Shown here: positions 37,875 through 37,901 of the stretch, piece after piece | Layout of the letters: each line of letters opens with the position of its first letter | How positions within the stretch are numbered: position 1 is the stretch's first letter | DNA from: Clostridium sp. AF27-2AA | Lineage (GTDB): Bacteria > Bacillota > Clostridia > Lachnospirales > Lachnospiraceae | Assembly: GCF_003478505.1 (NCBI RefSeq) | Contig: NZ_QUFI01000021.1 | Location: 17,248-55,148 of the forward strand | Length of the DNA: 37,901 nucleotides | Reading direction: 5' to 3' | The notes under the pieces: model-generated | Databases searched by the model: none | Told to the model about the DNA's origin: nothing | The model's input: only the letters and a program-made list of their open reading frames with translations | Made by a program: the position numbers and the translations under genes

Positions 37875-37901
37875 TCACAAAAGGTCCGAAGCAGGCCGGG
37901 G
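37875..37901 (+). repeat. Probable left edge of a second copy of the palindromic element
   Basis: TCACAAAAGGTCCGAAG (37875-37891) matches TCACTAAAAGGTCCGGAAG at 12041-12059 except for two single-base gaps, and it lies at a comparable short distance after a stop codon. The window ends before the rest can be seen. Confidence 0.5.

Overview
The window looks like a chromosomal segment of an anaerobic, Gram-positive gut-type Clostridium, most likely a Lachnospiraceae (Clostridium cluster XIVa) member. Reasons: near-balanced base composition, strong AGGAGG ribosome binding sites, sigma-A promoters of TTGACA-17-TATAAT type, short palindromic operators, lipoprotein-type binding proteins, YkuD L,D-transpeptidases with PG_binding_4 domains, a DUF2812 protein and a DUF4367-like anti-sigma factor. 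I see no rRNA, tRNA, CRISPR array, prophage or insertion sequence. The species assignment is inference.

Layout. 1-2.2 kb: a small ribbon-helix-helix protein, a divergent unknown 100-aa protein and a DUF2812 membrane protein. 2.2-6.2 kb: a structured leader with an intrinsic terminator, then a phosphonate/phosphite-type ABC transporter (phnD, phnC and a fused double phnE permease). 6.2-7.4 kb: an ECF sigma factor with its anti-sigma factor; the sigma gene lacks an obvious start codon. 7.5-12 kb: a Crp/Fnr regulator divergent from DUF3100 membrane protein, small membrane protein, amidohydrolase and, after a terminator, a TSUP permease. 12.05-12.3 kb: a roughly 270-bp long imperfect palindrome; what looks like the edge of another copy lies at the right end of the window. 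12.3-14.9 kb: a polar amino acid ABC transporter. 15-18.5 kb: two tandem L,D-transpeptidases. 18.6-19.7 kb: an SseB-family protein followed by hairpins and two overlapping mini-ORFs.

19.8-27 kb is an alpha-glucoside module: a three-domain PTS permease, an endonuclease/exonuclease/phosphatase protein and 4-alpha-glucanotransferase on one strand, with a divergent LacI regulator and an acyltransferase. Two ATGCAA-TTGCAT operators lie between the divergent promoters. 27-31.7 kb: a CarD/KOW-like unknown protein, type I 3-dehydroquinate dehydratase (aroD), and an operon of two U32-type proteins whose cysteine patterns resemble the UbiV/UbiU iron-sulfur pair. 31.9-36.4 kb: a VOC protein, then an operon of aconitase-type large and small dehydratase subunits plus a GntP permease, controlled by a divergent GntR regulator with two near-identical palindromic operators. 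36.5-37.9 kb: a MATE efflux protein.

Most of the content is nutrient uptake plus local control. The least explained parts are the leader upstream of phnD, the DUF3100/amidohydrolase locus, the U32 pair, the mini-ORF/hairpin unit near 18.7 kb and the long palindrome.
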